A stretch of 64,000 nt of DNA from Terasakiella sp. SH-1 (GTDB lineage Bacteria > Pseudomonadota > Alphaproteobacteria > Rhodospirillales > Terasakiellaceae). Location of the stretch: assembly GCF_004564135.1 (NCBI RefSeq), contig NZ_CP038255.1, forward strand, positions 280,501 to 344,500. Reading direction: 5' to 3'. Below the pieces are notes generated by a model, which was not told the DNA's origin, ran no database searches, and saw only the letters and a program-made list of their open reading frames with translations. The translations under genes and the position numbers were made by a program. This document shows, in pieces, positions 1-9,219 of the stretch. How positions within the stretch are numbered: position 1 is the stretch's first letter; every line of letters begins with the position of its first letter.

Positions 1-67
1 GTGAAGCGCGCACACCGCCGGAGCCGGCACCGATAACAAGAAGGTCATAATCATATTGCTGGGACAT
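1..67 (-). CDS. gor: Glutathione-disulfide reductase, N-terminal fragment (partial)
   Basis: Only the first 22 codons lie in the window; the gene runs off the left edge. The fragment reads MSQQYDYDLLVIGAGSGGVRAS, with the FAD-binding GxGxxG motif near residues 13-18 followed by GVRAS, as is typical of the start of glutathione reductase. It is the third gene of a minus-strand run after a peroxiredoxin and a glutaredoxin, which supports glutathione reductase over other members of the pyridine nucleotide-disulfide oxidoreductase family. The enzyme would regenerate GSH with NADPH in the cytoplasm. The family call rests on 22 residues, so lipoamide dehydrogenase or mercuric reductase cannot be fully excluded. 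Confidence 0.7.
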   Translation of the reverse strand, partial: MSQQYDYDLLVIGAGSGGVRAS

Positions 68-134
68 TTTTAGCCTCTATTTCTATATCAATTAGGAGTC
101 AAGATAAGCGGTTCTTTACGGTCGTCAAGCGAGG

Positions 135-380
135 TTATTTTTTAAGCTTGGCAAAAATTGGTTCTTTATGGGCATCCAATACATCAAAGCCGCCGATTAA
201 ATGACCATCAATGATGATTTGTGGAACGGTGCGGGCCTCTGGCAGGCGTTCCTGCATTTCCTTGAATTTAGCCACGCTGCTGACATCATGTTCAATATAG
301 TCAACATCATTTTCCTGAAACAGGGCTTTGGCCTTTTGGCAGAAGATACAGCTTTCTTTGGTATAGATTTCAACAGCCAT
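135..380 (-). CDS. grxC: Glutaredoxin 3 (GrxC-type)
   Basis: An 81-residue single thioredoxin-fold domain, the normal length for GrxC. The dithiol active site is CIFC at about residues 11-14 (most GrxC have CPYC), followed by the TVPQIIID cis-proline loop and the GGFDVLDA glutathione-binding motif. It reduces protein disulfides or glutathionylated proteins using GSH in the cytoplasm. It lies between a Prx5-type peroxiredoxin and a glutathione reductase start on the same strand, the expected electron path NADPH to Gor to GSH to Grx to Prx. The CIFC variant is the only odd feature. Confidence 0.93.
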   Translation of the reverse strand: MAVEIYTKESCIFCQKAKALFQENDVDYIEHDVSSVAKFKEMQERLPEARTVPQIIIDGHLIGGFDVLDAHKEPIFAKLKK

Positions 381-464
381 GAGATGTTTCCTTTGTTCAA
401 AAGTAAAAGAGGAAGGGGCTAGGGGTAAGGGGGCGGGGATGCCCCTTCCTCTTGGGGAAGAACC

Positions 465-989
465 TTAGCGGTTCTTGAGATAGTTTAACATTGTATCTGC
501 ATCAGACACTTCAAACGGATCAGTTGGGCAGTTGTCGGAAAAACCGTCTTCAGAGAATAGTTGTTTAATCTCGCCATTTTCCACATACATGGAATAACGC
601 CAGGAACGCATGCCGAAACCAAGGTTGGATTTATCAACCAGCATGCCCATCTTGCGGGTGAATTCTGCATTGCCGTCAGGCAGCATGAAGACGTTTTTAC
701 GCCCCAGTTTCAGGCCCCATTGGTACATGACGAAAGCGTCGTTGACAGACAGGCAGATGATTTCATCGACGCCTTGGGCTTTCAGCTCATCATAAAGTTC
801 TTCAAAACGCGGCAGGTGGGTGGAAGAACAAGTTGGTGTGAAGGCACCGGGCAGGGCAAAGACAACGACATTTTTACCGTCAAAGATTTCAGCGCTTGTC
901 AGGTCTTTCCATTCAAATGGATTGTCCCCTTCCAGGGCATCATTGCGTACGCGGGTTTTGAAAGTTACGTCAGGAACACGGTTTTGCAT
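465..989 (-). CDS. Peroxiredoxin, Prx5/AhpE-like redoxin family
   Basis: A 174-residue cytoplasmic thiol peroxidase. The peroxidatic cysteine is Cys54 in the PGAFTPTCSSTHLP loop, the signature of the Prx5 group, and conserved DAFVMYQWG and MGMLVDKSNLGFGMRSWRYS segments follow. The family reduces H2O2 and organic peroxides; in several bacteria this domain is fused to a glutaredoxin. Here the glutaredoxin is a separate gene 84 bases downstream, followed by the start of glutathione reductase, so Prx-Grx-Gor probably forms one operon for GSH-dependent peroxide removal. Cys79 and a cysteine near residue 154 are candidates for accessory thiols. Confidence 0.93.
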   Translation of the reverse strand: MQNRVPDVTFKTRVRNDALEGDNPFEWKDLTSAEIFDGKNVVVFALPGAFTPTCSSTHLPRFEELYDELKAQGVDEIICLSVNDAFVMYQWGLKLGRKNVFMLPDGNAEFTRKMGMLVDKSNLGFGMRSWRYSMYVENGEIKQLFSEDGFSDNCPTDPFEVSDADTMLNYLKNR

Positions 990-1170
990 GTCTTTATCTC
1001 CAAAGTATGTGTCTGTGTTTGTGTCTGAAAAGGAAGATAGGGGAGTTCGTAAAATTAGTAAAATGAGTTATTTTTATCATATTGATAGGTTTTTTCTATT
1101 AATGAAAGAGGTTCCTTAAAAAGGCGCAATCCGCTAGTGTTTGCAACAGTCAACAGGGCGGAGAAAACGG

Positions 1171-2544
1171 ATGATGAATTGGAAAGACCTGCTTTCAAGT
1201 GGCCGCATCGGGGTGAGTGGGGCAAGTGCCGGTGGGCGTGAAGAGAGCCCGTTTCTACTGGATCTGGACCGGATTACCTTTTCCTCTTTTTTCCGTCGTT
1301 TGCAGGATAAAACACAAGTCCACCCTTTGTCAGAAGGTGCACGGGTGCGTTCGCGCCTGACACATAGTATCGAAGTGGCTTCTGTTGGCCGCTCGCTTGG
1401 TTTTGGGGTGGGGCGTCAATTGATTGAGAGCGGCACTGATATTCCTGAACATATCACACCGCATGACTTTGGTTATATCGTGCAGGTTGCCTGTTTATCC
1501 CATGATATTGGCAACCCCCCGTTTGGGCATGCAGGGGAATCTGCCATTGGGCAGTGGTTTAAAGATAATGCAGAGACTGTATTTGATAAAACGATGACAG
1601 CCCCACAAAAAGCTGATTTGACAAGTTTTGAAGGCAATGCACAGGGGTTTCGTATTCTCAATAAACTGGATTATTTCCGTGCAGAAGGCGGTTTTCGCAT
1701 GTCCTATGCCACATTAGGGGCCTTTACCAAATATCCGGGGGATGCATCTGAGAAATCCGTTTCTGTGATTGAGGCAAAAAAGGCAGGTTTTTGTCAGGCT
1801 GAAAAAGAAATTTTTTCACAAGTGGCAGATCGTCTGGGGCTTATTCAACATGGCACAGAAAACCTGTGGTGTCGCCATCCGCTGGCTTATTTGATGGAGG
1901 CGGCTGACGACATTTGTTATCGCGTGGCTGATTTGGAGGATGGTGTGACGATGGAATGTGTGTCTTTTGAAGCCGTGGAACATTATCTCGCCCCCTTGGC
2001 CTGGTCCCATAAACATGGGGATAGCATTGAGGAACGCCGGGAAAACCTGCTTCATGATGAATGGTATCGGGAAAAACCTCAAAATGAGAAACTGGGGTTC
2101 CTGCGATCAAAAGCCATCAGCAATTTGACACAGGCAACGGTAGATGCGTTTATCGCCCATCAAGAAGATTTGCTGAAAGGGCAGCTTAATGCCGAACTGC
2201 TGGCGCTTACACCATTTGCTGAAGAGGCTGCAGCCTGTAAGAAATTTGCGGGTCATTCTATTTTTGGAACCACACGTAAGCTGGAAATTGAAACGGCCAG
2301 TTTTGAAATTTTGGGGCAATTGCTGACGTCTTTCACAACGGCAATGCTGGATTTTGAACAGCGCAAAGGTGATATCACACAAACAACGCCACAAAATCAG
2401 CGTTTGTTGAAAATGATGGACTTGCCAACGACTTACAGTGATAACCGTTATGAACATTTATTACAGGTGACTGATTTCGTCTCTGGACTTAGTGACCGCG
2501 CTGCCGTAAACCTATACAAAGTGATTAAAGGGGTATCTCTTTAG
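1171..2544 (+). CDS. dgt: Deoxyguanosinetriphosphate triphosphohydrolase-like protein
   Basis: An HD-domain nucleotidohydrolase of 457 residues that removes triphosphate from dGTP or other dNTPs. It carries the family motifs RSRLTHSIEVA near the N terminus and CLSHDIGNPPFGHAGE, the HD metal site, then GNAQGFRILNKLDYF and ADDICYRVADLEDG. I chose the ATG at 1171, preceded by GGCGGAG at about 8 bases; an in-frame TTG at 1141 is possible but less likely. The gene is transcribed divergently from the peroxiredoxin and is followed after 21 bases by a periplasmic binding protein gene with no obvious functional link. Confidence 0.93.
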   Translation: MMNWKDLLSSGRIGVSGASAGGREESPFLLDLDRITFSSFFRRLQDKTQVHPLSEGARVRSRLTHSIEVASVGRSLGFGVGRQLIESGTDIPEHITPHDFGYIVQVACLSHDIGNPPFGHAGESAIGQWFKDNAETVFDKTMTAPQKADLTSFEGNAQGFRILNKLDYFRAEGGFRMSYATLGAFTKYPGDASEKSVSVIEAKKAGFCQAEKEIFSQVADRLGLIQHGTENLWCRHPLAYLMEAADDICYRVADLEDGVTMECVSFEAVEHYLAPLAWSHKHGDSIEERRENLLHDEWYREKPQNEKLGFLRSKAISNLTQATVDAFIAHQEDLLKGQLNAELLALTPFAEEAAACKKFAGHSIFGTTRKLEIETASFEILGQLLTSFTTAMLDFEQRKGDITQTTPQNQRLLKMMDLPTTYSDNRYEHLLQVTDFVSGLSDRAAVNLYKVIKGVSL

Positions 2545-2565
2545 TATTAGGTGATGGGAGGCCGG

Positions 2566-3309
2566 ATGGCACGTTTTTGGCTGTTTTGGGCATTTTTATT
2601 TTGTTGGTTGATCCAGCCATTGGAAGCCAAGACATATCGTGTGGCCTTGGCTAACATTCCTCCTTATGCCTTTTATGATAGTAATGGTAGCCCTCAAGGT
2701 ATTTTGGTTGACATTGCCCGAGAAGCTTTTGGCGGGCAGGGCCATGAGGTCTCTTTTCAATTCTTTCCCTGGCCCCGCGCAATTCAAAATGTAAAAGTCG
2801 GGCGGGTGGATGCGATTACACCTTTTTTTCGAAATGCACAGCGTGAGGAATATGTCTATTTCCTTGGGAAAGGGGGTGTCACAATGGACCTCCAGTTCTT
2901 TAAAGAGCAAACAAAAGCATTTCAGGTCTCAAATTTGGATGAAGCTGCTGGTTTGCGTATCGTGAAAGTGAGCAAGGCATCACTGGGACCGGACTTTGCT
3001 GCATGGGAAAAGGCCGGGCTGTTAAAGATTGATTATGTCCCAAATACGCAGGCGGGATTGAAAGTCCTGTTGGCTGGACGTTGTGACCTTCTGGCCAGTG
3101 TTAGTGCCATTGCGAAATTCAGTGCGCAAAACGCTGGTGTGGCAACAAATATCGTGCCTGCTGGTGTTCCTTTTGCACAGATGACGGCCTTTCTCGCTTT
3201 TTCCAAAGCAAGCATGAGCGAACAAGAAGCTCGTACAATTGCTAGTGAGTTGGACAAAATGCACAAAAATGGCCGGGTAAAAGAACTTGTTACAAAGTAT
3301 ACGCCGTAA
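2566..3309 (+). CDS. Periplasmic solute-binding protein, family 3 type
   Basis: A 247-residue exported protein. The first 20 or so residues form a hydrophobic signal peptide (WLFWAFLFCWLIQPLEA) with likely cleavage after LEA. The mature part has the SBP_bac_3 pattern: YRVALANIPPYAFYD at the start, GILVDIAREAF, and FFPWPRAIQNVKVGRVDAI, ending with an amphipathic helix. No permease or ATPase genes are adjacent, so it may be a stand-alone ligand-binding protein of the kind common in alphaproteobacteria. The start at 2566 is favoured because GGGAGG precedes it by 4-5 bases; upstream GTG 2551 and ATG 2554 would place the start before that ribosome site. The ligand is unknown. Confidence 0.8.
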   Translation: MARFWLFWAFLFCWLIQPLEAKTYRVALANIPPYAFYDSNGSPQGILVDIAREAFGGQGHEVSFQFFPWPRAIQNVKVGRVDAITPFFRNAQREEYVYFLGKGGVTMDLQFFKEQTKAFQVSNLDEAAGLRIVKVSKASLGPDFAAWEKAGLLKIDYVPNTQAGLKVLLAGRCDLLASVSAIAKFSAQNAGVATNIVPAGVPFAQMTAFLAFSKASMSEQEARTIASELDKMHKNGRVKELVTKYTP

Positions 3310-3321
3310 TAGGTCCTGACC

Positions 3322-4035
3322 CTAAGCCGCGCGTTTATTGCCCCAGGTTAGTACGTGGAGCTGAGGGAGAACGCAGGCTTCTTGCCAGCGGTCTTCTGCG
3401 ACTTTTTCGGCCAGCCATCTTAAACGGTTCAGCACACCGGGGATATCGGCGTCCTGGGTATCATCGACCATATGATTGCCAGCTTGCAGGTAAAGTGGCA
3501 GGTGCGGGAAGAGTTTAGCGGCAAATTTGGCATATTCGTAATCAGCCTCATCAAAAATGACGATTTTCAGGCTGGTGTTGGTTTTATCGCCTGTGACCTC
3601 AATACATTCACTTAAGATTTCCCAATTTGTTTCAACCCCGGAAGAGGGGCCTTTGGGGCTAAGTGTCAGGTTATCCAGTTTGGCAAACCAGTCACGCGGT
3701 AAGCTGCCTTGGGTTTCCATGGAAAAGTCATAGCCTTTGGCCTGCCCCAGATCAATCAGGTCTTCCAGCGGTTGCATGGCCGGGTTGCCGCCAGACAGGG
3801 TGACGGACATGGGGGTATTTTGGCTTAAGCGTTCAATTTCCGCCATGACATCAACGCTCTGCACTTTACGCCAGTCTTTGGCATGGTCGGTATCGACAGC
3901 ATAAAGGGTGTCACACCAGGAGCAGCGATAGTCACAGCCTGCGGTGCGCACGAAAATGGTCGGACGACCCATTTGTGCACCTTCACCCTGAATGGTTGGG
4001 CCAAAGATTTCACACAGATTAATCGGCTTGCTCAT
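3322..4035 (-). CDS. queE: 7-carboxy-7-deazaguanine synthase
   Basis: A 237-residue radical-SAM enzyme making 7-carboxy-7-deazaguanine from 6-carboxytetrahydropterin on the way to preQ0 and queuosine. The N terminus reads CEIFGPTIQGEGAQMGRPTIFVR, a QueE hallmark, and the cluster ligands are in CDYRCSWC near residues 34-41 (CxxxCxxC). An SGGNPAMQ segment matches the SAM-binding region. The gene overlaps queD by four bases (4032-4035) and is the last of the queC-queD-queE run, so translational coupling is likely. Confidence 0.96.
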   Translation of the reverse strand: MSKPINLCEIFGPTIQGEGAQMGRPTIFVRTAGCDYRCSWCDTLYAVDTDHAKDWRKVQSVDVMAEIERLSQNTPMSVTLSGGNPAMQPLEDLIDLGQAKGYDFSMETQGSLPRDWFAKLDNLTLSPKGPSSGVETNWEILSECIEVTGDKTNTSLKIVIFDEADYEYAKFAAKLFPHLPLYLQAGNHMVDDTQDADIPGVLNRLRWLAEKVAEDRWQEACVLPQLHVLTWGNKRAA

Positions 4036-4388
4036 GGACGATACTCCGCCCAGGTTTTCGGCGTTTCACTGATCCGTACCGCGACGACTTCGGACCAGCG
4101 GGCGTGTGACCAGTCATAAAGATGTTTCGCCATCAGTTCCGCCGTGGTGTTGTTCTCGCCTAACACATCATTGAGGTGGCGGTGATCAAGATGGTCATCA
4201 ATGTAATGTTTCAGGTCAGACAGTTCGCGGTAATCACGCACAAACCCAACACTGTTGAGTTCAGCGCCTTGCAAGATGACTTCACAAATATAATTATGAC
4301 CATGCAGGCGCGAACAGGGGTGATCATCGGCCAACCCATGGAGCTGGTGGGAGGCTGAAAAATGAAACTGTTTTGAAATGGTGAACAT
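4032..4388 (-). CDS. queD: 6-carboxy-5,6,7,8-tetrahydropterin synthase
   Basis: A 118-residue member of the PTPS/QueD family that converts 7,8-dihydroneopterin triphosphate to 6-carboxytetrahydropterin. The zinc ligands are the His in FSASHQLHG and the two in CSRLHGHNY; DHLDHRHLND near residues 64-73 and the C-terminal VRISETPKTWAEYRP complete the family pattern. The gene lies between queC and queE with two bases to queC and an overlap with queE, giving a compact preQ0 operon on the minus strand. Confidence 0.96.
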   Translation of the reverse strand: MFTISKQFHFSASHQLHGLADDHPCSRLHGHNYICEVILQGAELNSVGFVRDYRELSDLKHYIDDHLDHRHLNDVLGENNTTAELMAKHLYDWSHARWSEVVAVRISETPKTWAEYRP

Positions 4389-4390
4389 GA

Positions 4391-5101
4391 TTATTTTTCC
4401 TGTCCTGCCTGATAGTCTTCACGTGCCTTGATCCAGAAATCAGGATCGGCATATTCAGTGGGGTCTGTTGCACCAGCCAGATGGAAGGCTTCGCGCCGTT
4501 CCACGCAGGTGCCGCATCGCCCACAATGGACCTCGCCGCCTTTATAACAAGACCATGTGTCTTCATAAGGCACATTCAGTTTGATGCCTTCTTTGACGAT
4601 GCCATCTTTGGGGATATGGACGAAGGGGGCATAAAGCTCCACATTGGCATAGCCATCCAAGGCATGGGCTTGCATTTTATTGAAACTGTCGATGAAATCA
4701 GGACGGCAATCGGGATAGATAAAATGATCCCCGCCATGAACAGCCGTTGCCACACAATCACAGTCTTGGGCCGCGGCTGCGCCAAAGGCGATGGTCAGCA
4801 TGATGGCATTGCGGTTGGGCACCACGGTGGTTTTCATGGTGTCTTCGGCATAATGACCATCGGGCACATCCACATCATCGGTCAGGGCTGACCCCGTTAG
4901 CAAGGCCCCAATTGTGGTGATGTCAACCGTGTCATGGGGCACGCCCAAACGTTCTGCGCATAAGGCAGCATAAGCTGTCTCTTTCTTATGGCGTTGGCCG
5001 TAATCAAAAGAGATCAGTCTTTTCAGTTCATGTTCATGGGCCATTTTATAGGCCAGTGTGACGGAATCCAATCCGCCAGAGCAAATCACAATGGATTTCA
5101 T
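4391..5101 (-). CDS. queC: 7-cyano-7-deazaguanine synthase (preQ0 synthase)
   Basis: A 236-residue PP-loop ATP pyrophosphatase converting 7-carboxy-7-deazaguanine and ammonia to preQ0. The ATP loop is SGGLDSVTLAYKMA at about residues 8-21, followed by SFDYGQRH. The C-terminal zinc site is C-x7-C-x2-C-x2-C in the segment from DTWSCYKGG to CGTCVERR. I start it at the ATG at 5101, which has AAGGA about 10 bases upstream; the reading frame extends to 5164 but those residues are not family-like. It is the first gene of the que operon. I found no convincing preQ1 riboswitch in the leader 5102-5210. Confidence 0.95.
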   Translation of the reverse strand: MKSIVICSGGLDSVTLAYKMAHEHELKRLISFDYGQRHKKETAYAALCAERLGVPHDTVDITTIGALLTGSALTDDVDVPDGHYAEDTMKTTVVPNRNAIMLTIAFGAAAAQDCDCVATAVHGGDHFIYPDCRPDFIDSFNKMQAHALDGYANVELYAPFVHIPKDGIVKEGIKLNVPYEDTWSCYKGGEVHCGRCGTCVERREAFHLAGATDPTEYADPDFWIKAREDYQAGQEK

Positions 5102-5210
5102 TTGCAGGTATCCTTGTTTTATCCGGGTAGGCTGCGACCGGGGTGACCAAAAGGCCACACACAAATTTGTGCCAGCTTATGACAGAAAGTAACGTCTGAG
5201 GCAAGGGTGT

Positions 5211-6899
5211 TTAGGCGGTTTCAACATCCTGCAAATCTAAATCCTGGGTCATTTCCTTTTTCATGACGAATTTCTGAATTTTACCGGTCACGGTCATGGG
5301 GAAGTGTTCGACAAAACGGATGTATCTCGGCACTTTATAATGGGCAATTTGACCTGTGCAGAAGTCTTTTACATCTTGATCACTCAGCTCTTCACCTTCA
5401 TGGAGGATGATCCAGGCGCTAATTTCTTCACCATATTTTTCATCTGGCACACCAAAAACCTGGACATCCATGATGGCGGGGTGACGATAGAGGTATTCTT
5501 CGATTTCACGGGGATAGATATTCTCACCACCACGAATAATCATATCTTTGACCCGCCCGGTGATATTGACGTAGCCTTCTTCGTCCATACAGGCGATGTC
5601 ACCTGTGTGCATCCAGCCATCGTTATCAATGGCTTCTTGGGTTTTTTCCTCATCCCCCCAGTAGCCTTTCATGACACTATAGCCACGGGTGCACAGCTCG
5701 CCTTGTTGACCAAAGGACAGGGTGTCACCAGAAACATCAATGATTTTAACTTCTACGTGGGGATGGACCCGTCCCACCGTTGAGACGCGTTTTTCAACGG
5801 AATCTTCCGGTGTTGTCTGGGTGCTGACCGGGCTGGTTTCCGTCATGCCATAACAGATAGTGACCTCGCTCATATTCATTTGTTCCAGCACTTGTTTCAT
5901 GGTTTCCACCGGACAGGGGGAACCTGCCATGACACCCGTTCTGAGGTTGCTTAAGTCATAGTCTTTGAAATCAGGTAAGGCCAGTTCGGCGATAAACATG
6001 GTCGGCACACCGTAAAGGGCGGTACATTTCTCATCACTCACAGCCTGAAGAACAGACTGCGGTTCAAAAGCTTCATCGGCAAAAATCATGGTTGCCCCAT
6101 GGGTCAGACACCCCAGAACGCCCATCACCATGCCAAAACAATGATAAAGGGGCACAGGAATACATAAGCGATCCAGATCGGTGAAATTCTGGCGTGCCGT
6201 TACATTCTTACCGTTGTTGAGAATGTTTTTATGGCTAAGCGTCGCTCCTTTGGGAAAGCCCGTTGTGCCAGATGTAAACTGGATGTTGATGGCATCATCA
6301 GGGTCAAGGGAAGCGGCAATTTTGACCATTTTCTGATCTGATGCAGCCGTTCCAGCCTGGGCAATGTCATTGAAGGCCAGGAAACCTGCAGGCGCGTCAT
6401 TGCCGATGACAATGGCATAATCCAGTGTTGGGAGTTTTTCTGATTTTAAAGAACCGGGTTCACAAGATGATATTTCAGGGGCAAGTTCTTCCACCATTGC
6501 CACATAATCGGATGTCTTAAAACGGCTTGCCATAACAAGGGCGCGACAGTCGACCTTGTTGAGGGCATATTCAAGTTCACAGACACGATAAGCCGGGTTA
6601 ATCGTCACCAGAATAATCCCGACTTTGGCTGTCGCCAGTTGGGTTAAGACCCATTCTGCATTGTTGGGAGACCAGATGCCAAGACGATCGCCTTTTTCAA
6701 GCCCCAGTGCGAGAAGACCGGAAGCGACCTTATCAACCTGATGCTGGAGTTCTCTATAGGTCCAGCGAATGTTTTGATGGCAGCTGATTAAAGCCTCATT
6801 CCCCCCAAATTTCTGGACGGTTTCACCTAAGGCTTCATCAATGGTTTGATGGAGAAGTTCACTTTCCGTTGAACCGACTGTATGACTTACATTAGACAT
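5211..6899 (-). CDS. Acyl-CoA synthetase, AMP-binding (fatty-acyl-CoA ligase type)
   Basis: A 562-residue ANL-superfamily enzyme. The P-loop-like motif is [18 protein letters not shown] near residues 216-233. Later motifs include [12 protein letters not shown], the hinge region [34 protein letters not shown], and a C-terminal [11 protein letters not shown] carrying the catalytic lysine. The overall pattern resembles ACSF2/FadD-like medium or long-chain fatty acyl-CoA ligases. It would activate fatty acids with ATP and CoA, probably for beta-oxidation, but substrate length cannot be read from sequence. It is monocistronic between the que operon and a small basic-tailed protein gene. Confidence 0.9.
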   Translation of the reverse strand: MSNVSHTVGSTESELLHQTIDEALGETVQKFGGNEALISCHQNIRWTYRELQHQVDKVASGLLALGLEKGDRLGIWSPNNAEWVLTQLATAKVGIILVTINPAYRVCELEYALNKVDCRALVMASRFKTSDYVAMVEELAPEISSCEPGSLKSEKLPTLDYAIVIGNDAPAGFLAFNDIAQAGTAASDQKMVKIAASLDPDDAINIQFTSGTTGFPKGATLSHKNILNNGKNVTARQNFTDLDRLCIPVPLYHCFGMVMGVLGCLTHGATMIFADEAFEPQSVLQAVSDEKCTALYGVPTMFIAELALPDFKDYDLSNLRTGVMAGSPCPVETMKQVLEQMNMSEVTICYGMTETSPVSTQTTPEDSVEKRVSTVGRVHPHVEVKIIDVSGDTLSFGQQGELCTRGYSVMKGYWGDEEKTQEAIDNDGWMHTGDIACMDEEGYVNITGRVKDMIIRGGENIYPREIEEYLYRHPAIMDVQVFGVPDEKYGEEISAWIILHEGEELSDQDVKDFCTGQIAHYKVPRYIRFVEHFPMTVTGKIQKFVMKKEMTQDLDLQDVETA

Positions 6900-7012
6900 G
6901 ACAAGCTACCCTATATGCATTTTGATTTCTTATAGGATAAGTAAAAAAACGGCCCTTTTCACGGCATATTACATTTTTTTACATCTTGTAAGAGCTGTAA
7001 CAGGTAAGGGCG

Positions 7013-7396
7013 CTATTTTTTCTTCTTCTTGTCTTTTTTATCCTTCTTGGGCTTTTTGCTTTTCTTCTCTGTCGGTGCACCCAGATCAATCTGCACATTA
7101 TGTTCACTGATCAGCCAGATATTGAGCAGGGTCTGGCTTGCCTTGGCCCAGTCGGGAACCACATCATCAACAGCCTTTTCCAGCGAGGCAATATAGGCAG
7201 AAGACGGCGTGGTTTTATCGCTGTTGGCATTTTTTGCCAAAGATTTAAAGCATTCCTTGGCTTCCCCCGGCACCCATGTGGCGAGCCACTCTTTGCCTTC
7301 GGCGCGTTTGCGTTCCATATAACTGGCTTGGGCATTGGCATGGCGGGCACGTTTTTGTCTCGCCGTGGGTTTTGCTGATGTGCTTGTATCAGTCAT
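7013..7396 (-). CDS. Small hypothetical protein with a poly-lysine tail
   Basis: A 127-residue cytoplasmic protein that I do not recognise. It has a basic N terminus rich in Arg, Lys and Ala (TARQKRARHANAQASYMERKRAEG), a central region with TWVPGEAKECFKSLAKNAN, and a C-terminal tail of about 18 residues that is nearly all lysine. The ATG at 7396 is preferred because GGAGG lies 10 bases upstream; an in-frame ATG at 7405 would be too close to it. A basic tail suggests nucleic-acid or membrane contact, but that is inference. It is divergent from prfC. Confidence 0.65.
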   Translation of the reverse strand: MTDTSTSAKPTARQKRARHANAQASYMERKRAEGKEWLATWVPGEAKECFKSLAKNANSDKTTPSSAYIASLEKAVDDVVPDWAKASQTLLNIWLISEHNVQIDLGAPTEKKSKKPKKDKKDKKKKK

Positions 7397-7521
7397 GATT
7401 ATCATTCCTCCCGTGATTTTGTAACAGGGTATCAAGAAGCATGCGTTTCGTCAAAAAAAGGACTAGCCATTTTCCCCAATATGCCTATTGTCGGAAAAAT
7501 TTTGTTTGAGTTGAGCATGCC

Positions 7522-9108
7522 ATGACTTTTGAGACAGAAATCCACAAACGTCGCACATTTGCGATCATTTCCCACCCGGATGCGGGTAAAACCACCTTGA
7601 CCGAAAAACTGTTGTTATTCGGGGGTGCTATTCAGATGGCGGGTGCGGTTAAGGCCAAAGGCGATCGTCGTCGGGCGCGTTCTGACTGGATGAAGGTGGA
7701 ACAGGAACGCGGGATTTCTGTAGCCTCATCAGTAATGACATTTGATTATCTCAATAAAACCTTCAACCTGTTGGATACGCCGGGGCACGAAGATTTTTCA
7801 GAAGATACCTATCGCACCCTGACGGCGGTGGATTCTGCGGTCATGGTTTTGGATGCGGCCAAAGGTATTGAGAACCAGACCCGCAAATTGTTTGAAGTGT
7901 GCCGTCTGCGTGATGTGCCGATTACAACCTTTGTCAACAAGCTGGACCGTGAAGGTCGTGATCCGTTCGAAATTCTGGATGAAGTTGAACAGGAACTGGC
8001 TTTGGATGTGGTTCCAGCCAGCTGGCCCATTGGCATGGGGCGCAACTTCCTGGGCTGTTACGACCTGTTTAATGACAAACTGATTTTGGTGGATAAGGGC
8101 AATAACGACCAGATTGCCGAAGGGATTGAATGTCAGGGATTGGATGATCCAAAGCTGGACGAGCTGTTGCCCGCTGATGCGCTGGAAAAATTGCGTGAAG
8201 AAGTCGATATGGTGCGCGGCTTGTGCCCGGAATTTGACCTTGAAAGCTATCTTGGGGGGCATTTGACCCCGGTTTATTTCGGTTCGGCCATTAATACATT
8301 TGGTGTGCGTGAATTGCTGGAAGGTCTGGCCAATGCTGCACCAAGCCCGCGTCCGCAAGCCACTACCGATCGTGAGATTGAACCGACAGAAAAGAAAGTG
8401 TCCGGCTTTGTCTTTAAAATTCAGGCCAATATGGACCCGAAACACCGTGACCGTATTGCTTTTATTCGTTTGTGTTCAGGTCATTTTAAACGCGGCATGA
8501 AGCTTAAGCATGTGCGGACCAATAAAATGATCAACGTGCATAACCCGACTCTGTTTTTGGCCCAAGACAGGGAGTTGGCCGAAGAGGCGGTGGCCGGTGA
8601 TATCATTGGTTTGCCGAACCACGGCAACTTGCGCATTGGGGATGCATTGACTGAAGGCGAGCCATTACGCTTTACCGGAATTCCAAGTTTTGCCCCGGAA
8701 ATTTTGCAAAAGGCACGCCCTGAAGACCCGATGAAGGCCAAACATCTAGGTAAGGCCCTGCAACAGATTGCCGAAGAAGGGGCTGCACGTGTGTTTAAGC
8801 CGCTGATCGGGTCTGACTGGATTGTTGGTGTTGTAGGGGCATTGCAGTTTGAAGTACTGGCTGACAGGATTCGCACGGAATATAACATTCCGGTGATTTT
8901 TGAATCCACACAGCTTTACACAGCGCGCTGGGTGACTTGTTCAGATAATTTGAAACTAAAGAAATTTCTGGATGAAAATCGCGGGGCCATTGGCGATGAT
9001 CATGATGAAGAGCCTGTCTTTTTAGCGCGTAATGCCTGGCATTTGGATAAGGCGCAGGAAGATTACCCGGAACTGGAATTCCATAAAACAAAAGAGCAAG
9101 TGATATAA
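7522..9108 (+). CDS. prfC: Peptide chain release factor 3
   Basis: A 528-residue translational GTPase that recycles RF1/RF2 after peptide release. G1 is SHPDAGKTTLTEKLL at about residues 17-31, G3 is DTPGHEDFSEDTYRTL, G4 is NKLDREGRDP. The ERGISVASSVMTF switch region distinguishes RF3 from EF-G. Length matches the family (about 526-530). The ATG at 7522 follows a short divergent promoter region. Downstream is a nested hairpin that precedes the histidine kinase gene. Confidence 0.97.
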   Translation: MTFETEIHKRRTFAIISHPDAGKTTLTEKLLLFGGAIQMAGAVKAKGDRRRARSDWMKVEQERGISVASSVMTFDYLNKTFNLLDTPGHEDFSEDTYRTLTAVDSAVMVLDAAKGIENQTRKLFEVCRLRDVPITTFVNKLDREGRDPFEILDEVEQELALDVVPASWPIGMGRNFLGCYDLFNDKLILVDKGNNDQIAEGIECQGLDDPKLDELLPADALEKLREEVDMVRGLCPEFDLESYLGGHLTPVYFGSAINTFGVRELLEGLANAAPSPRPQATTDREIEPTEKKVSGFVFKIQANMDPKHRDRIAFIRLCSGHFKRGMKLKHVRTNKMINVHNPTLFLAQDRELAEEAVAGDIIGLPNHGNLRIGDALTEGEPLRFTGIPSFAPEILQKARPEDPMKAKHLGKALQQIAEEGAARVFKPLIGSDWIVGVVGALQFEVLADRIRTEYNIPVIFESTQLYTARWVTCSDNLKLKKFLDENRGAIGDDHDEEPVFLARNAWHLDKAQEDYPELEFHKTKEQVI

Positions 9109-9118
9109 CGTTTTATGC

Positions 9119-9217
9119 AAGATCCTATTATTTCGTATTTTACCGAACAAGCGTTGCGTGATAGAAAGAAAACGCGTAGCTTGTTTGTGATAAGTAATCA
9201 GTAATAGGGTCTTTTTT
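9119..9217 (+). terminator. Nested hairpin with U-run between prfC and the histidine kinase
   Basis: An outer stem pairs AAGATCCTATTA (9119-9130) with TAATAGGGTCTT (9202-9213) with one G-U pair, and is followed by a run of T to 9217. Inside it, ACAAGC (9147-9152) pairs with GCTTGT (9179-9184) and GCGT (9156-9159) with ACGC (9172-9175). The U-run suggests a terminator for prfC. Yet the structure ends two bases before the GTG start at 9220, and the only Shine-Dalgarno-like bases for that gene (AGGG at 9206-9209) lie inside the outer stem, so it may also control kinase translation. Pairing was found by eye. Confidence 0.55.
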
Positions 9218-9219
9218 AC

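Noticed and set aside
5102-5210. preQ1 riboswitch in front of queC
   Set aside because: I could not find the conserved stem-loop and A-rich tail of known preQ1 classes in the leader.
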